The notes beneath the pieces were generated by a model. That model searched no databases. It was not told where the DNA came from and was given only the letters and a program-made list of their open reading frames with translations. The position numbers and the translations under genes are program-made. A DNA stretch of 64,000 nt from Phanerochaete sordida (taxonomy: Eukaryota > Basidiomycota > Agaricomycetes > Polyporales > Phanerochaetaceae). Shown here in pieces: positions 34,408-45,200 of the stretch. The stretch is taken from positions 1 to 64,000 of the forward strand of contig BPQB01000074.1 in NCBI GenBank assembly GCA_019973155.2, read 5' to 3'. Position 1 is the stretch's first letter. The number at the start of each line of letters is the position of its first letter.

Positions 34408-35057
34408 TGTTGCGGACCGAGGGTACAAACACCGCAAAAGGGACGGCAAACGGGGAGCACGACGACGAGGCGCGGTGGAGCGAGTCACGCAGCTAACGCA
34501 CAACTTATTCAGCTGTCCGTATTGACCAAGATAATATTAGCGTTGTATTCTAAGGTACAAACTGGGGCTTACCTGTCCGTATTGACCAAGAGGTCGAGAT
34601 GACGGACAGGCTACAGGAGCAGGGGTATATATACTACTGAGGGCTGTGCACGAACCAGGCAATCATGTGATGTGAAGGTCGCGCGTGTTTCAGAGCGCTT
34701 GGGATCGAAGGGCGAAACAGGTCAAAGATGCATCAGCGTGGCTGAGTATTCCGGGCCTTTTGGCGAGGCTGCGTTCGGGGAGTCATCAGGCATCATGGAC
34801 TCGGCCCGGGGAGATCACGAGGCTACGTGCAGAGCCCTGGGGCTATTCTGACACGTGATGGGCTGGCAGTGACGTGCGTCAGGGGTGCTGGTGTCTGTGA
34901 TGTGATGCGCCATCAGGAGAGCTGGCGTCTGAGCCAAGCACGTGCCCTGGGCGGCTATGACTCCGGATGCGTCGAGGGCTGCTTAAGCGCTGGATTAAAC
35001 CAGGGAAAATCGCAATAAATCGGCGAAAAATGGGGCGGGACCGTCATATCCATGACA
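34408..35057 (-). repeat. solo LTR, copy 1 (650 bp)
   Basis: The sequence begins TGTTGCGG and ends CATGACA on the plus strand and is flanked by the 5-bp duplication GCAGG (34403-34407 and 35058-35062), as expected of an LTR element reduced to one LTR by recombination. A related copy lies inverted at 53926-54574. GGTATATATAC near 34627 is the likely promoter TATA, which together with the ends suggests that LTR sense is the minus strand here. The unit includes a doubled TGTCCGTATTGACCAAGA motif. Confidence 0.85.
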
Positions 35058-35062
35058 GCAGG

Positions 35063-35671
35063 TTCACGATCAGATCCATCAATATGGACTGGTACGGGCG
35101 GTATGGTATAGGATTCGGGGTGAGCCTTCTGTAACGCGAGAAGTTACGCGGCTTGGTCTTCTGGCAAATGTCACAACTCACACAGTACGCTAGGACATCC
35201 CGCTTCATGCGCAGCCAGTAGAACCGACAGCTTAGGAGTTCCTATATCTTCTCGAGTCCGGCATGCGCCAAGACAAACGGTGAGTTGTGTGCCTCTCATA
35301 GAACCTTCACGCGTTGATCTTGTGGAGTGCATAGGCAATGATGGAAGTCCGCATCAGCAAAGAACAGCAACCCTTGGTGGTCGCAAAAAAACCGCCGTTC
35401 GGCCAGGGGCAACACCGCGTTGTTGGCAGCCGCAGACCAGTGATCGCAGAAGAACAGAGCAGCTTGATAACCCTGAACCAGCGTGTCCCACCAGTCCGTG
35501 CTGATTTCAACGTAAACCGCGGGACAACAATACAGCTGGTCCCAAAGGTCCTAGCCATGTAGAGCAGACAGAGACGCCGTGTCATTGTTCGCAGCGGTGA
35601 GCGTGCGCTCGGCTGTGCTTGTTTTGGTCGGTGTGACATCCATTTCTGGTGCTACAGTGCTATGCCCCGCT
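35063..35671 (-). pseudogene. old gypsy integrase N-terminal (HHCC) region
   Basis: This matches the young element at 39400-39700: the zinc-binding CDICQK-like stretch, a region coding for MKRDVL and upstream RNase H/integrase linker remains. The young element inserted at its right end (target CCGCT, 35667-35671). Many stops. Confidence 0.75.
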
Positions 35672-36043
35672 TGTGACGTACGTTGACCGTCGAGACTGGG
35701 ACGTCGAGGGCAGCTACAGCGGAAGCTAGAGGAACAGGGGTGTAGACAGCCGGACGGTCGAGTCCGGCCTTCGAGAGCGATGCAAATGCGATGTATACGG
35801 CTTTGTTTCGTGCTCCCAGTTCTACCAGGCCTGTCGCCGTCGGGCAGGTCGTAGAGGTTGGGGTGAAAGAAGATGATATTTCGTAGGCCTCGAGGGCGAG
35901 GCATGGACCTCGAGGGCGCAAGCATATACAAATACACTACAAACAATGACCAAAACAAGATAAGATGGAACCGAACTCGCGTGCTGCTCGAGGCTTATCT
36001 ACGGCGCTAGCGCTCGTCACGCGCATCGCGACCGGCCGTCACA
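35672..36043 (-). repeat. 3' LTR of the young gypsy element
   Basis: This 372-bp LTR has the terminal inverted motif TGTGACG/CGTCACA. It differs from the 5' LTR at about six positions, mostly C/T or G/A transitions. Confidence 0.95.
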
Positions 36044-36073
36044 GAGCCCCCCAGCCTCGAGTAGGACGCGTGT

Positions 36074-38065
36074 CTAGTCGACGCGCACGCGGGTCGCCGG
36101 CTGGCCGTCCCAGTGACGACCGGTGTCGCCCCGGATACGCGCGAGCGCGCGGTGGACGAGGGCCGCAGAAGGCGGTGCGCCGTCCGCGGCGCGAGCGGAT
36201 AACCCCATGCGCATGAGTTCGCGATTCCAGCGGTAGCGACTCTGCGGGGCTTGTAGTGAACCGTCGTTCTGGTAGCCGCGCAGGGTCGCTAGGAACCATT
36301 CTTCGTGACGGGAGGTCCACTCGTTGTCGTTCCAGTCGGCGTATCGGAACGCGTCCGGGCTGGGCCAGAAGAGCTTCGTGGCGTTCGACGCCGGACAATG
36401 ATGCTTGCCGAGAAGCACATCGACTTCGGTGTCGTCGAGGGCGTCCCGAACGAAGCCCCCGTCCAAGACGTCGCCCGCTCCGTGGACTAGCACAGTCGCG
36501 GAGGGCCCTTCCGCGGCGCGTGGGGCAAGCTCGACGGGGCCGAACTCGAGAGCGAGACGCCACAGTATGCCACCCGCGAAGAGCGCGGCGACGGCGTGGG
36601 GTCGAGCCAGGATGCGCGCGGCGCGCTCCTTCCAGATGGCGAAGCTCGCGACGCGGTCCCGGGGCAGTACGAGCGGTTCTTCGACGTAGCCAGGCCGGAG
36701 GTACTCGGGAGTCTCAATAGGCGGAGCAGGAAAGCGAGGGCGGAAGGCGTCCAGGGCGGATTCGCGAACGTCAACGTGGAAAGGAATTCCCCTACGCATG
36801 GCCTCGGCCAGCACTTCCGTGACGTCGTCGACGCCGTACAGCCGGGCCCACGTGCGTAGTTTCAGCTCGGCTACCTCACTGAGGGCGAGGCGCCCTCTGG
36901 CGAGCAGCTGAGCATTCCACTGTAACCCCAGCATTGCTCGGGGAGGCGCGCGGTGGAAGCCCCAGATCGGCCTCAGGAGGCGGAGGGCGCGCACAAAGGA
37001 GTCGCCGAGCGTGGATTCGTCGTCGTTCATCGCGTCGTTGTCTTCGTCGGCTGCGACTGGTCGTGGCTCTTGGTCGGGCACCTCGCGCGCCACCGGGAAG
37101 GTGTGCGGGGCATTCGTCTGGAGTCGACGCAGCAGTGGCGTGTCGCCGGCAGTCTCAGAGGAACGAGGGTAGCGTGGTAACTCATGGGGTATCACGGCCT
37201 GTACCATGTCCAAGTAATTCTCCTCGGTCAGCTCCGGTCCTTCCCCCAGGCGCCGAGCGAGAGGAATCTTGGGCACGTATTCGTCGTCGACTGGGTAGTA
37301 CAGCGGCACGTTGTGGCTGACGAAGTCGATGAGGGGGAGTCGGGCGTCGCGGTCGTCGCGCAAGTCGAGGAGATAGCCGATCTTAGGAACAGCCCCGAGG
37401 AACCAGCGATCCCAGTAGACTTGGAATCGAGCGCGTGTGATCGCGCGAGTCGTGTCGTCTGCCCGATCGTACGCGAAAGAGATTGCGCCGAGCAAGTCGA
37501 ACATCTTGACTCGGGCGCGACGAACGCCGTTGAGCACGTTCACTGGCCCTCGCAGCTTGAGTAGCTCGTGGTACTGGTACCCTTCGAGCACGAGTTCAGC
37601 CGTGAGCCCAGTGAGCCGGCCGGCCATCTGTAGCATCAGAGCGGCGGCCGAGAAGTCGCGGGCGATGAGGGAAAGGATGTCGTCTCGGACCTTAGCGGGC
37701 TGCCCTTGCACGACGGCGTTCGCGTCGTCGAGGAAGGAGAACATCCATTCCGTTTCGGTTGTTCCTTCCTCTGAATCGGCGGCATCGGCGAGCGCGTGGA
37801 CGACGTCCGGTGCGTAGCCCTTCCAGGGACGCAAGTGGTCGAACCAGTCGGGCTCCCAGTAGACGTATTCGAAGCGGTCCAGCTTATCCGCCGAGAACCG
37901 TTCCGAGTGGAAGCGGCGAGCAGCGGCGGCGGCGGCAGGACGTCCAGGGACCCCTTTGATCCTGACCCAGCGTTCGCCGTCGATGGTCTCGATGGTCGGA
38001 CCAAGGCAGGGGTGTCGAGGCATGAGCTCGAAGGCCGTGAGGAGTTCGGCGAGGGTAGGTAACAT
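36074..38065 (-). CDS. extra third ORF of the young gypsy element, 663 aa, function unknown
   Basis: An intact 663-aa frame starts at the ATG at 38065, about 240 nt downstream of the integrase stop, and ends about 30 nt before the 3' LTR. It begins MLPTLAELLTAFELMPRH and includes IETIDGERWVRIKGVPGR, a helical Arg/Leu-rich middle and WPSPDAFRYADWNDNEWTSR near the end. There is no signal peptide, no transmembrane segment, no zinc finger and no chromodomain that I can see, so it does not look like an envelope protein despite the env-like position. Codon use is like the gag ORF. A broken homologue sits at the same place in the old element (30.4-32.3 kb). Its role (particle, targeting, host interaction) is unknown. 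Confidence 0.85.
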   Translation of the reverse strand: MLPTLAELLTAFELMPRHPCLGPTIETIDGERWVRIKGVPGRPAAAAAARRFHSERFSADKLDRFEYVYWEPDWFDHLRPWKGYAPDVVHALADAADSEEGTTETEWMFSFLDDANAVVQGQPAKVRDDILSLIARDFSAAALMLQMAGRLTGLTAELVLEGYQYHELLKLRGPVNVLNGVRRARVKMFDLLGAISFAYDRADDTTRAITRARFQVYWDRWFLGAVPKIGYLLDLRDDRDARLPLIDFVSHNVPLYYPVDDEYVPKIPLARRLGEGPELTEENYLDMVQAVIPHELPRYPRSSETAGDTPLLRRLQTNAPHTFPVAREVPDQEPRPVAADEDNDAMNDDESTLGDSFVRALRLLRPIWGFHRAPPRAMLGLQWNAQLLARGRLALSEVAELKLRTWARLYGVDDVTEVLAEAMRRGIPFHVDVRESALDAFRPRFPAPPIETPEYLRPGYVEEPLVLPRDRVASFAIWKERAARILARPHAVAALFAGGILWRLALEFGPVELAPRAAEGPSATVLVHGAGDVLDGGFVRDALDDTEVDVLLGKHHCPASNATKLFWPSPDAFRYADWNDNEWTSRHEEWFLATLRGYQNDGSLQAPQSRYRWNRELMRMGLSARAADGAPPSAALVHRALARIRGDTGRHWDGQPATRVRVD

Positions 38066-38305
38066 GGAGGGCGAGCGGTGAAGAGGTAGGAGAGAGCGGT
38101 AGCGTTGCTCACCGCGGGCGTCGAGGAGGAGAGTGGAAGGAATCAGATAAGGAGGGCAGCGAGGGAAGGCGACAGTAGCAGAGAGAAAAGGAAACAGGAA
38201 GCGCGGAAACGAGTGGCACAGGCGGTTAGTAATACAAAGAATGCAGAAAACGGTCCGCGGAAAGGCTCCATCAGCCAGATGAGGGGAAATGGAGCCGGCC
38301 GCCAG

Positions 38306-39985
38306 TCACATCAGCCCATGCGCCTTGCGGTACCCGTACAGAATCTCCGGCGCGTTGCGCAAGTCGCGCCCCGTGAGCCAAGAGTCATGCAACGGCGACT
38401 GGCCGACCCAGCGCACCAGGTAGGTCATTGCTCGCTTGGCCTTATCGTAACGGTGACCTACGATCGCCTCTACCTCATATTCCTCAGAGGCCGGCTTCAG
38501 CACTCGCGTGTCATCGAGTTGCGCTCGGGACCCGAAGGCGGGGTCGGACCGGACGTACGGGCGTAGGTGCTGCAGGTTGAACACTGGGCTGCCAGGGTAA
38601 TTGTCACCGAGCCGCAAGCGGTATGTGTTCGCACCGATCCTCTGTTGCACCTCGAACGGGCCTATCCATCTTTGGACCAACTTGGCTCCCTCTCCTTTGC
38701 TCTCCGCCCACTCGAGCGAATGCGGGTTCAGGAGGACTAGATCGCCCGGTTCGAACGTGAGATCGCGGCGACCGCGATTGTAGGACTCGGCCTGTTTGAC
38801 CTGCGCCCTCGCGATCGCTCGCCGTGCGCTCTCGCGGTGCATGACCATGGCCTGCAGGAACGCCTGGGTGTTCGGACGACGCGCCACCGCTGGTAGGGTT
38901 TGCGAGGCGACGTCTAGCGGTGATCGGGGTTCGAAGCCGTATAGCAGGAAGTAGGGAGTGGCGTCCGTGGAAGCGTGAGTGCGGCTGTTGTAAGCGTGCT
39001 CCAGCAGCGGCAGCCATTTGGCCCAGGACCCGCGGTCGTCGGCCACGTAGGCGCGTAGCATGACTTCGAGTTGCCTGTTGACGATCTCGGTCTGTCCGTC
39101 GTGTTTTGGGTGGTGCGACGAAGACAGCAGCATCTCCGTGCGTAACAGTCGAGCTACCTCGCGCCAGAAGTCCGACGTCCAGCGAGGGTCGCGGTCGCTG
39201 ACGACGTTCCAGGGCAAGCCGAACCGGCAGGCCACGTGCTTCACGAACAGTGCCGCGAATCCTTTCGCGTTCAGCCCTGTAGTGGTGGGGATGAACTGCG
39301 CGTGCTTCGTAAGGCGGTCTACAATGACCAGCACAGCGTTGAACCCGTCCGACCACGGCAGATTGACTATGAGGTCGAGCGATACCGATTCGTACGGCCT
39401 GGTAGGAATGGCGTGGGGTGTGAGCTTCCCGAAGCGTGAGAAGTTGGAGGGCTTGGTCTTTTGACAAATGTCGCACGACGCGCAGAAAGCTAGCACGTCG
39501 CGCTTCATGCGCGGCCAGTAGTAACGCTGGCTTAGCCAGTCCCATAACTTCTCGGGCCCGGCGTGCACAGTTACGTACGGGGACTCGTGAGCCGCGCGCA
39601 TGACGGCGGCTTGTAACGCGCGGGGTACGCAGAGGCGAGGGCGGTAGTCCGCGTCGCGGAAGTACAACAACCCCTGCCCGTCGACAACGAAGCGGCGGTC
39701 GGCGGCCGGGCCCTCGAGGTTGTCGGCAGCCTGCGCGGTGGCCAAGCGGTCCCTGAAGGAGATGTCCGACTTGTAGCCCTCGGCGTACGCTTTGCACGCG
39801 GCGGCGTCCATCTCGACGTGAATCGAAGGGCGCGCTGCGGTCGCGGCCCAAAGCGTCGCCGCCGCGTCGGCGGGGTCGGAGCGACGGGACGCGCCTGCAC
39901 GCGAGCTCGATCGCGGGCGCGGGCCGCCTGAAGAGCCACTGACGGGCGGCGGCGAAGGCGGGGCCGGCTCACCACCCCCCCCCAT
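38306..39985 (-). CDS. young gypsy integrase with C-terminal chromodomain
   Basis: The zinc-binding region runs from HESPYVTVHAGPEKLW to CASCDICQK (HHCC). The catalytic core has all three acidic positions (SVSLDLIVNLP, NVVSDRDPRW, HHPKHDGQTEIVNRQLE). A GPF/Y-like part (RWIGPFEVQQRIG, NLQHLRPYV) leads to a chromodomain (YEVEAIVGHRYDKAKRAM, then YLVRWVG and SWLTGRDL). The frame is entered from the RNase H frame only through a shift at a run of nine G (minus strand; 39975-39983 on the plus strand). The chromodomain presumably guides insertion to marked chromatin, as known for chromoviruses. Confidence 0.92.
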   Translation of the reverse strand: MGGGGEPAPPSPPPVSGSSGGPRPRSSSRAGASRRSDPADAAATLWAATAARPSIHVEMDAAACKAYAEGYKSDISFRDRLATAQAADNLEGPAADRRFVVDGQGLLYFRDADYRPRLCVPRALQAAVMRAAHESPYVTVHAGPEKLWDWLSQRYYWPRMKRDVLAFCASCDICQKTKPSNFSRFGKLTPHAIPTRPYESVSLDLIVNLPWSDGFNAVLVIVDRLTKHAQFIPTTTGLNAKGFAALFVKHVACRFGLPWNVVSDRDPRWTSDFWREVARLLRTEMLLSSSHHPKHDGQTEIVNRQLEVMLRAYVADDRGSWAKWLPLLEHAYNSRTHASTDATPYFLLYGFEPRSPLDVASQTLPAVARRPNTQAFLQAMVMHRESARRAIARAQVKQAESYNRGRRDLTFEPGDLVLLNPHSLEWAESKGEGAKLVQRWIGPFEVQQRIGANTYRLRLGDNYPGSPVFNLQHLRPYVRSDPAFGSRAQLDDTRVLKPASEEYEVEAIVGHRYDKAKRAMTYLVRWVGQSPLHDSWLTGRDLRNAPEILYGYRKAHGLM

Positions 39986-40559
39986 CTCCAGCAGGGACCA
40001 CCGGGGCAGACGCTCCCGCGCGCGAGCGCAAGCGGGCGGAGCGGCGCAACTCAGTGCGCGAAGCAACGCGCGCATCCAGGATGTCGCCCCAGGACGTGGC
40101 AATGAACGACGCGCGCTGCGCAGGAGCACGCTCCGCTGCGGCCTCGGCGCGCGCAGCCGCGTCCTCGTTGAGCGACAGCGGTACCGCGGGGTCCGTGGCC
40201 GGACTGACGTGCGGGGGCGGGGCCCGTGGAAGACGAGAAAGGGGGTCCACATTGGAGTGGACGCGGCCAGGCCGATGGATAATGTCGAGGCCGGGCATGA
40301 AAGCCGAATAGATGGCCCCCCAAGACGCCAGGCGGCGGTTGGCATTCTCGTAAGTCTTTGCCCACTGAAGGGCGGCGTGGTCCGTGACGAGGATGACGCG
40401 TTCACCTTCGATGAACGGCTGGAAGCGGACTAGCCCTTCCTTAGCGGCAAGGGCTTCGCGCTCCGTTGCCGAGTACCGCGTCTCCGCCAGCTTGAAGGTA
40501 CGTGACCAGTACGCGAGCACGCGCTCCACATCCACCGTGGTGGCGTCAAGCGTGTCGGC
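39986..40559 (-). CDS. young gypsy RNase H
   Basis: The segment after an in-frame TGA (40560-40562) continues the pol frame. VERVLAYWSRTFKLAETRYS, EREALAAKEGLVRFQPFIEG and VILVTDHAALQWAKTYENAN are typical of gypsy RNase H; the first catalytic part (LYTDASDEALG) lies before the stop. In the old element the codon aligned with the TGA appears to be Trp (TGG), so a G-to-A change is the likely cause. Confidence 0.85.
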
Positions 40560-42272
40560 TCAAGCGCGGGGAATAGGTGGGTCGTCCAGCTTCGAGTTCA
40601 GCTTCACAGTCAAATTCGGAATAGGCTCACCCGCGCGGTGGAGCGCCGCTAGCCGCTCGTACATTTTCGTCCCCTTCAGGTCGCCGACCAGGATTGGCTG
40701 CACTTGTTGCAGGCAGCAACCCAGGGCCTCGTCCGACGCGTCCGTGTAAAGTCGGTACGGACGGCCTTCAATAGGATGACCCAGGACCGGCGCTTGTTGG
40801 AGCGCGGCTTTCGCGGCTTGGAACGCGTGCTCCTGGTCCGGCCCCCAATACCAGCGACTCCCTTTGCGTAGGAGCTGAAACAAAGGGGCGGCAATGCTAG
40901 CGTAATACGGTACGAAGGCCGAGAAGTACACGACCATACCGAGGAATGTCTGCAGCTCGGAGACTTTGGTCGGTCGAGCGAGCTCGAGAATGGCTTGCAC
41001 CTTCTCGCGGTGGGTGGACAGGCCGAGGCGGGACACCTTGTGGCCGAGGAGCAAGATGGATTGGTAGAACAGATGACACTTCTTCGGCGATAAGGTAAGC
41101 CCCGCGGCCTCAATCGCGCCCAGCACGTCGTCCAGATGGGTGATATGTTCCTCATAGGTCTTCGAGTACACCACGATATCATCGATGTACACTAGGGCGA
41201 ACAGCCAGAGATAGGGGGCCAAGATGCCTTGCATGGTGCGCTGGAATATGGACGGCCCGTTCGTCAGCCCAAACGGCATCCGCTTGAAGTGAAATAGGCC
41301 GCGGTGAGTCCGGAAAGCCGTCTTTTCGCGGTCCTCGTCGGCGAGCTCGATCTGAGTGAACCCCGAAAGAGCGTTCAGAGATGATAGAACCTGCGCGCCG
41401 CTCAGCGCGGAGAGGATTTCCGCCTGCCGAGGCAGTGGGAATTCGTCACGCACGGTTCCCGCGTTCAGCTTCCGGTAATCAACACAGAAGCGCGGCTTGC
41501 CGTTGCGCCATACGATCACGACGGGCGCGCTCCAAGGGCTGCGCGAAGGTTCAATTACGTCCTGCGCGAACCAAGCGTCCAGCTGCTCGTCGATGACCTG
41601 GCGCTTGGTTGGCGAAGTCGCGTACATGGGCACCGCAATCGGCTGCAAACCGTCAACGGTCCGGATCCGAGCTTTGGTGGACAAGTGCCCCAGCCGGCCG
41701 TCGAATCCGAACGCCTTCACGCGCCTCCGCAGCATAGCGAAGGCTCGCTCTCGGAGCTCGTCTGGCAAGTCCCCGACGTCCAGGATCCCTTCGAGCTCCT
41801 CGGACGGGTAGACGACGGTGTCAGGGGTTTCCGCCGTTTTAGGGCCTAACAACTCCTCCGAGGAGGAGGAGGATGCGCGCTGATCGTTGGACGGCTCGCC
41901 GCCCTGGGAGTTGGCCGTGCACACGGTTGCTTTGCCCAGAGGATCCACCACGAACACGCGTTCCTCCTGGCCGTGTGCTTCAGGGACGGCCGGGGTCGCG
42001 CCGTCCGCGCTCCGCGTGCCCTCCAGGGCGATGATGACCCGGGAGACGCGGTGCGCTGCCGCGACCATCGCGTCGCGGGCTTTGCCGTCGCGGGGCGCGT
42101 CGAGCACTTGCTGAGCGAGCGCGACTTCGGCGAGCACGTCCCCGGCGCGTATGATGCGCGGCTTAGCCGTGGTGTTTGCTACCGGTATCGTCGCGTGGGG
42201 GCCGCGCAGGAGGACATTCGGCAGCGCCAGCCCTGGTTCCTCCGCGCCTCCAAGCAACGCCTTTTCCACGAA
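40560..42272 (-). CDS. young gypsy reverse transcriptase
   Basis: The frame contains FCVDYRKLNAGTVRDEFPLP, LNALSGFTQIELADEDREKT, RMPFGLTNGPSIFQRTMQGI and the catalytic YIDD box (FALVYIDDIVVYSK), then the connection region and the start of RNase H (YRLYTDASDEALGCCL). It is separated from gag-protease by one in-frame TAG (42273-42275) with no frame change. The RT is complete between its two bordering stops. Production of RT would require stop readthrough or a repaired master copy. Confidence 0.92.
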   Translation of the reverse strand, partial: FVEKALLGGAEEPGLALPNVLLRGPHATIPVANTTAKPRIIRAGDVLAEVALAQQVLDAPRDGKARDAMVAAAHRVSRVIIALEGTRSADGATPAVPEAHGQEERVFVVDPLGKATVCTANSQGGEPSNDQRASSSSSEELLGPKTAETPDTVVYPSEELEGILDVGDLPDELRERAFAMLRRRVKAFGFDGRLGHLSTKARIRTVDGLQPIAVPMYATSPTKRQVIDEQLDAWFAQDVIEPSRSPWSAPVVIVWRNGKPRFCVDYRKLNAGTVRDEFPLPRQAEILSALSGAQVLSSLNALSGFTQIELADEDREKTAFRTHRGLFHFKRMPFGLTNGPSIFQRTMQGILAPYLWLFALVYIDDIVVYSKTYEEHITHLDDVLGAIEAAGLTLSPKKCHLFYQSILLLGHKVSRLGLSTHREKVQAILELARPTKVSELQTFLGMVVYFSAFVPYYASIAAPLFQLLRKGSRWYWGPDQEHAFQAAKAALQQAPVLGHPIEGRPYRLYTDASDEALGCCLQQVQPILVGDLKGTKMYERLAALHRAGEPIPNLTVKLNSKLDDPPIPRA

Positions 42273-45200
42273 CTAAACCGCACCGTCGTCGCTAGAAGGT
42301 AAGGAGACGGGAACGTTTCGGCAGGAGTACGGAGCGATCTTGACCGACTCGCTCGCATGCGCCAGTTTACTTCGTCGGGCTTCGGCTGCCCGCTGTCGTA
42401 CTCGCTTCGCCTTCGCTCGTCGGTGCAGCTTTGCTTGCACGAACGAAGCGAGGGCGTAGGCACTACCTTGAACGCGGCGATGGTCTCCCGAACGCCGTAC
42501 ACCCTGAGCGGTGACACGATACGGAGTCGCCCCGAACTCGACGGTTGTTCCGAAGTCCACGCTCCTTCGGACCGTGATTTCGTAGGCTTCCTGGAAGTCT
42601 TCGCCGAGGAGGATGTCGACCGACATGTCGGGGACGACGTACGCTTCGGCTTCGAGCTCTAGCCAGGATCCGTCCGGAGCTGGTACGAACACTGGCAGCC
42701 GTACGTACCCCTGGATGCACGCATTTTTGTCCGTCAGTTGCCACAGACGCATCTTGGTTCCTCGATGCAGTGTCGGGGGCTTTGTCAGGGAACGGTAGCA
42801 AGCCTCGGACAACAGCGTGACGTCCGCGCACGAGTCAAGGCGCAAGTTGAGGTCGGGTGAGTCGAGTTGTCCTAGTCTCCCTTTCATTGCTACCACCGAC
42901 ACTCCCACCGCGGACAGCCCCGGTGCGCGAGACCGTCGCGGCGCTAGGCGATGAACCACCGGCTCCCGCGGCCGAGGAGGATCTTGACCGTTCACAGCGC
43001 TTCGGCCCTTTGCAGCTCGTCGTCGCTCCTCGGCGCAGTCGTCGGGGGAGGTTCGCACGTCCTCCACGACGTAGGAGGCCGCGTAGGGCCCGGGGGCGCG
43101 GGCTTCCTCATCTTCCTCGTCGTCTACGCGAATCGGCGGCGTTCGGCCGCGCTCAAAGCGCAAAGGGACTTCGGCGGCCGCTTCAGCTAACCCAAGAGCT
43201 TCGAGCGTGCGGCTCGCCGTGTACACTTCGCGTTTGAGGCCCTCGTCGAGATACAGAGACATGGTAGCGTGAGTATTCAGCGAGTCGAAAGCGGTATTAT
43301 ACATGTCTTCAAACGAGGCGTCCGTAGCCTCTCCAAGGTGCGCAGTCTTCCGTCCGTACTTCGCCTCCCACATGTTATACCACGGGCACTCTTTATCCCA
43401 GTGGTTCGCGCTCCCGCAGCATTTGCAAGGCAACGGCGGGGGCTTGATCGGGCTCTTCCGGTCATCGCGCTTTGCGAAGGGGTAACCGCCCTTGGGAGGA
43501 GGTCGTTGGCGTTTGGCAGCGATGGCGTAGACTTCCCCGACGACTGGGTGCGGCTCGTCACGCACGTAGTAGGCGGAGGCCTCCGTCTCCTCGTCCTCGA
43601 GGAGCTCGGGTTCGTTAGGCTCGTCGGCCCCCGGGTCCAGCGACGCGACGTGCGCCGTCGCGTGGGCGGCCGCTGACCGGGGTCGGAAAGGCTTCGAGTC
43701 TCGCGGCGCGTCGCGGCGAGGGATCCGAGAGATGGTGACCCCGTAGTCGCGTAAGGCGTACCCGAGGTTCTCCTTGGTGAGTACTGACGGGTTCGAGGTG
43801 CAGACCGCTTCGATGAGCTGCGCCTCCATATCTCGGATGCGAACCTGCAGCTCCATCACGGACGGCACTTTCTCGACGATCAGGATATTCCGCCATGCCA
43901 CAGGGGCCTTCGCCATGACCTCGCGAACTTCCTCGGGCCCGCCCACTGGTACGTGCATCATCATCCTCGCGTACATGAGGCGACGCTGAACGAACTCGAG
44001 CGGGGTTTCACGCGGATGGCCCTCCTGACGGAAGTGCTGCAGGGAGTACTCGGAGTCGCGGTCTTGCTGCCAGCGGTCGCCAAGATAGTACGTCTTGATC
44101 GCCCAGAGGAAGTTACCGTAGTATCTCTTCATCCACGATTTCCAGGTGGACGTGAGGGTCTGGTACCAGACGCGAACCGGCGAGTCCTCCTTGAGGCGAA
44201 GCCATAGGTGGTTCCTGATCTGCCAAGGGACGTATCCGTCCCCTCCACAGACCTCCTGGATGTTCGCGAACCAGCGGATAGCCGTCGTCGCTTTGCCGTC
44301 CCACTCGGGGATGTCGTCGGGCCGCAAATCGTTCTTCATTCGTGGAACGAGGACGCTCGGCATGTTGAAGTAGGCGTCCCAGCCGTTAGCGTACGGATTG
44401 TTCCCGGCGGGAGGTCCGCCTCCGCCCCCTCCTCCTCCTCCTCCACCACCTCCGGGTGGATAGAAAGGGAAGTTGGGGCCGCCAGGCCCTCCGCCGCCTG
44501 GTCCTCCGGGACCGCCGCCTCCAGGGCCGCCGCCTCTGGGGCCGCCGCCTCCAGGTCCGCCGCCACCAGAGCCGCCGCCACCGGGGCCGCCGCCTCGTCC
44601 GCCGCTGCCGCCGCGTCCGCCGCTGCCGCCGCGTCCGCCGCCGCCGCCGTTGCTTCCGCCGCCGTCACCTCCGCCGCCGTCACCTCCGCCGCCGCCGGAG
44701 TACCCACCGCGTTGCTCTCCGTAGCCCTCGCGCTTGAAGTGGTCGCCATCGTGGGCGTCGCGAGCATGCGGAGCGCCGTTTCCGGTGCGAGGGGCGCGGA
44801 ATCCGTCGAATCCCGCGGCCCTCGCAGGTCGGTCGTCGGTGCTGTCGGGGGCCGACATGGACGTTCGCGACTCGGGCTCACGGTAGGCTTGCTGCACGGG
44901 CACCCTGTGCGAGAAGACGTCGAACGCCGGAGGCTCGTCCGGGAGTCTGCCATCGTAGCCACGAGCGGCCTGTGGAATCGGAGGGGCTCGAGATTGGGGA
45001 CCAAACGGGCTGGTCACCGAGGCGAGACCGTGCAAGACGTTGCGTTGATCTAGGTGGATGTTGTCTCCCGGCGGCATCTGCTCGTACAGGTGAGGAGGGA
45101 CGTCGCGAGCGAGGTTCCGAGGGAACTCTCTCGGTTGCGCAGTGGAACGTCCGGACGAAGAGTCCTGTTCCATGGCGCGCCTCACTTCACGTTCGGAGGC

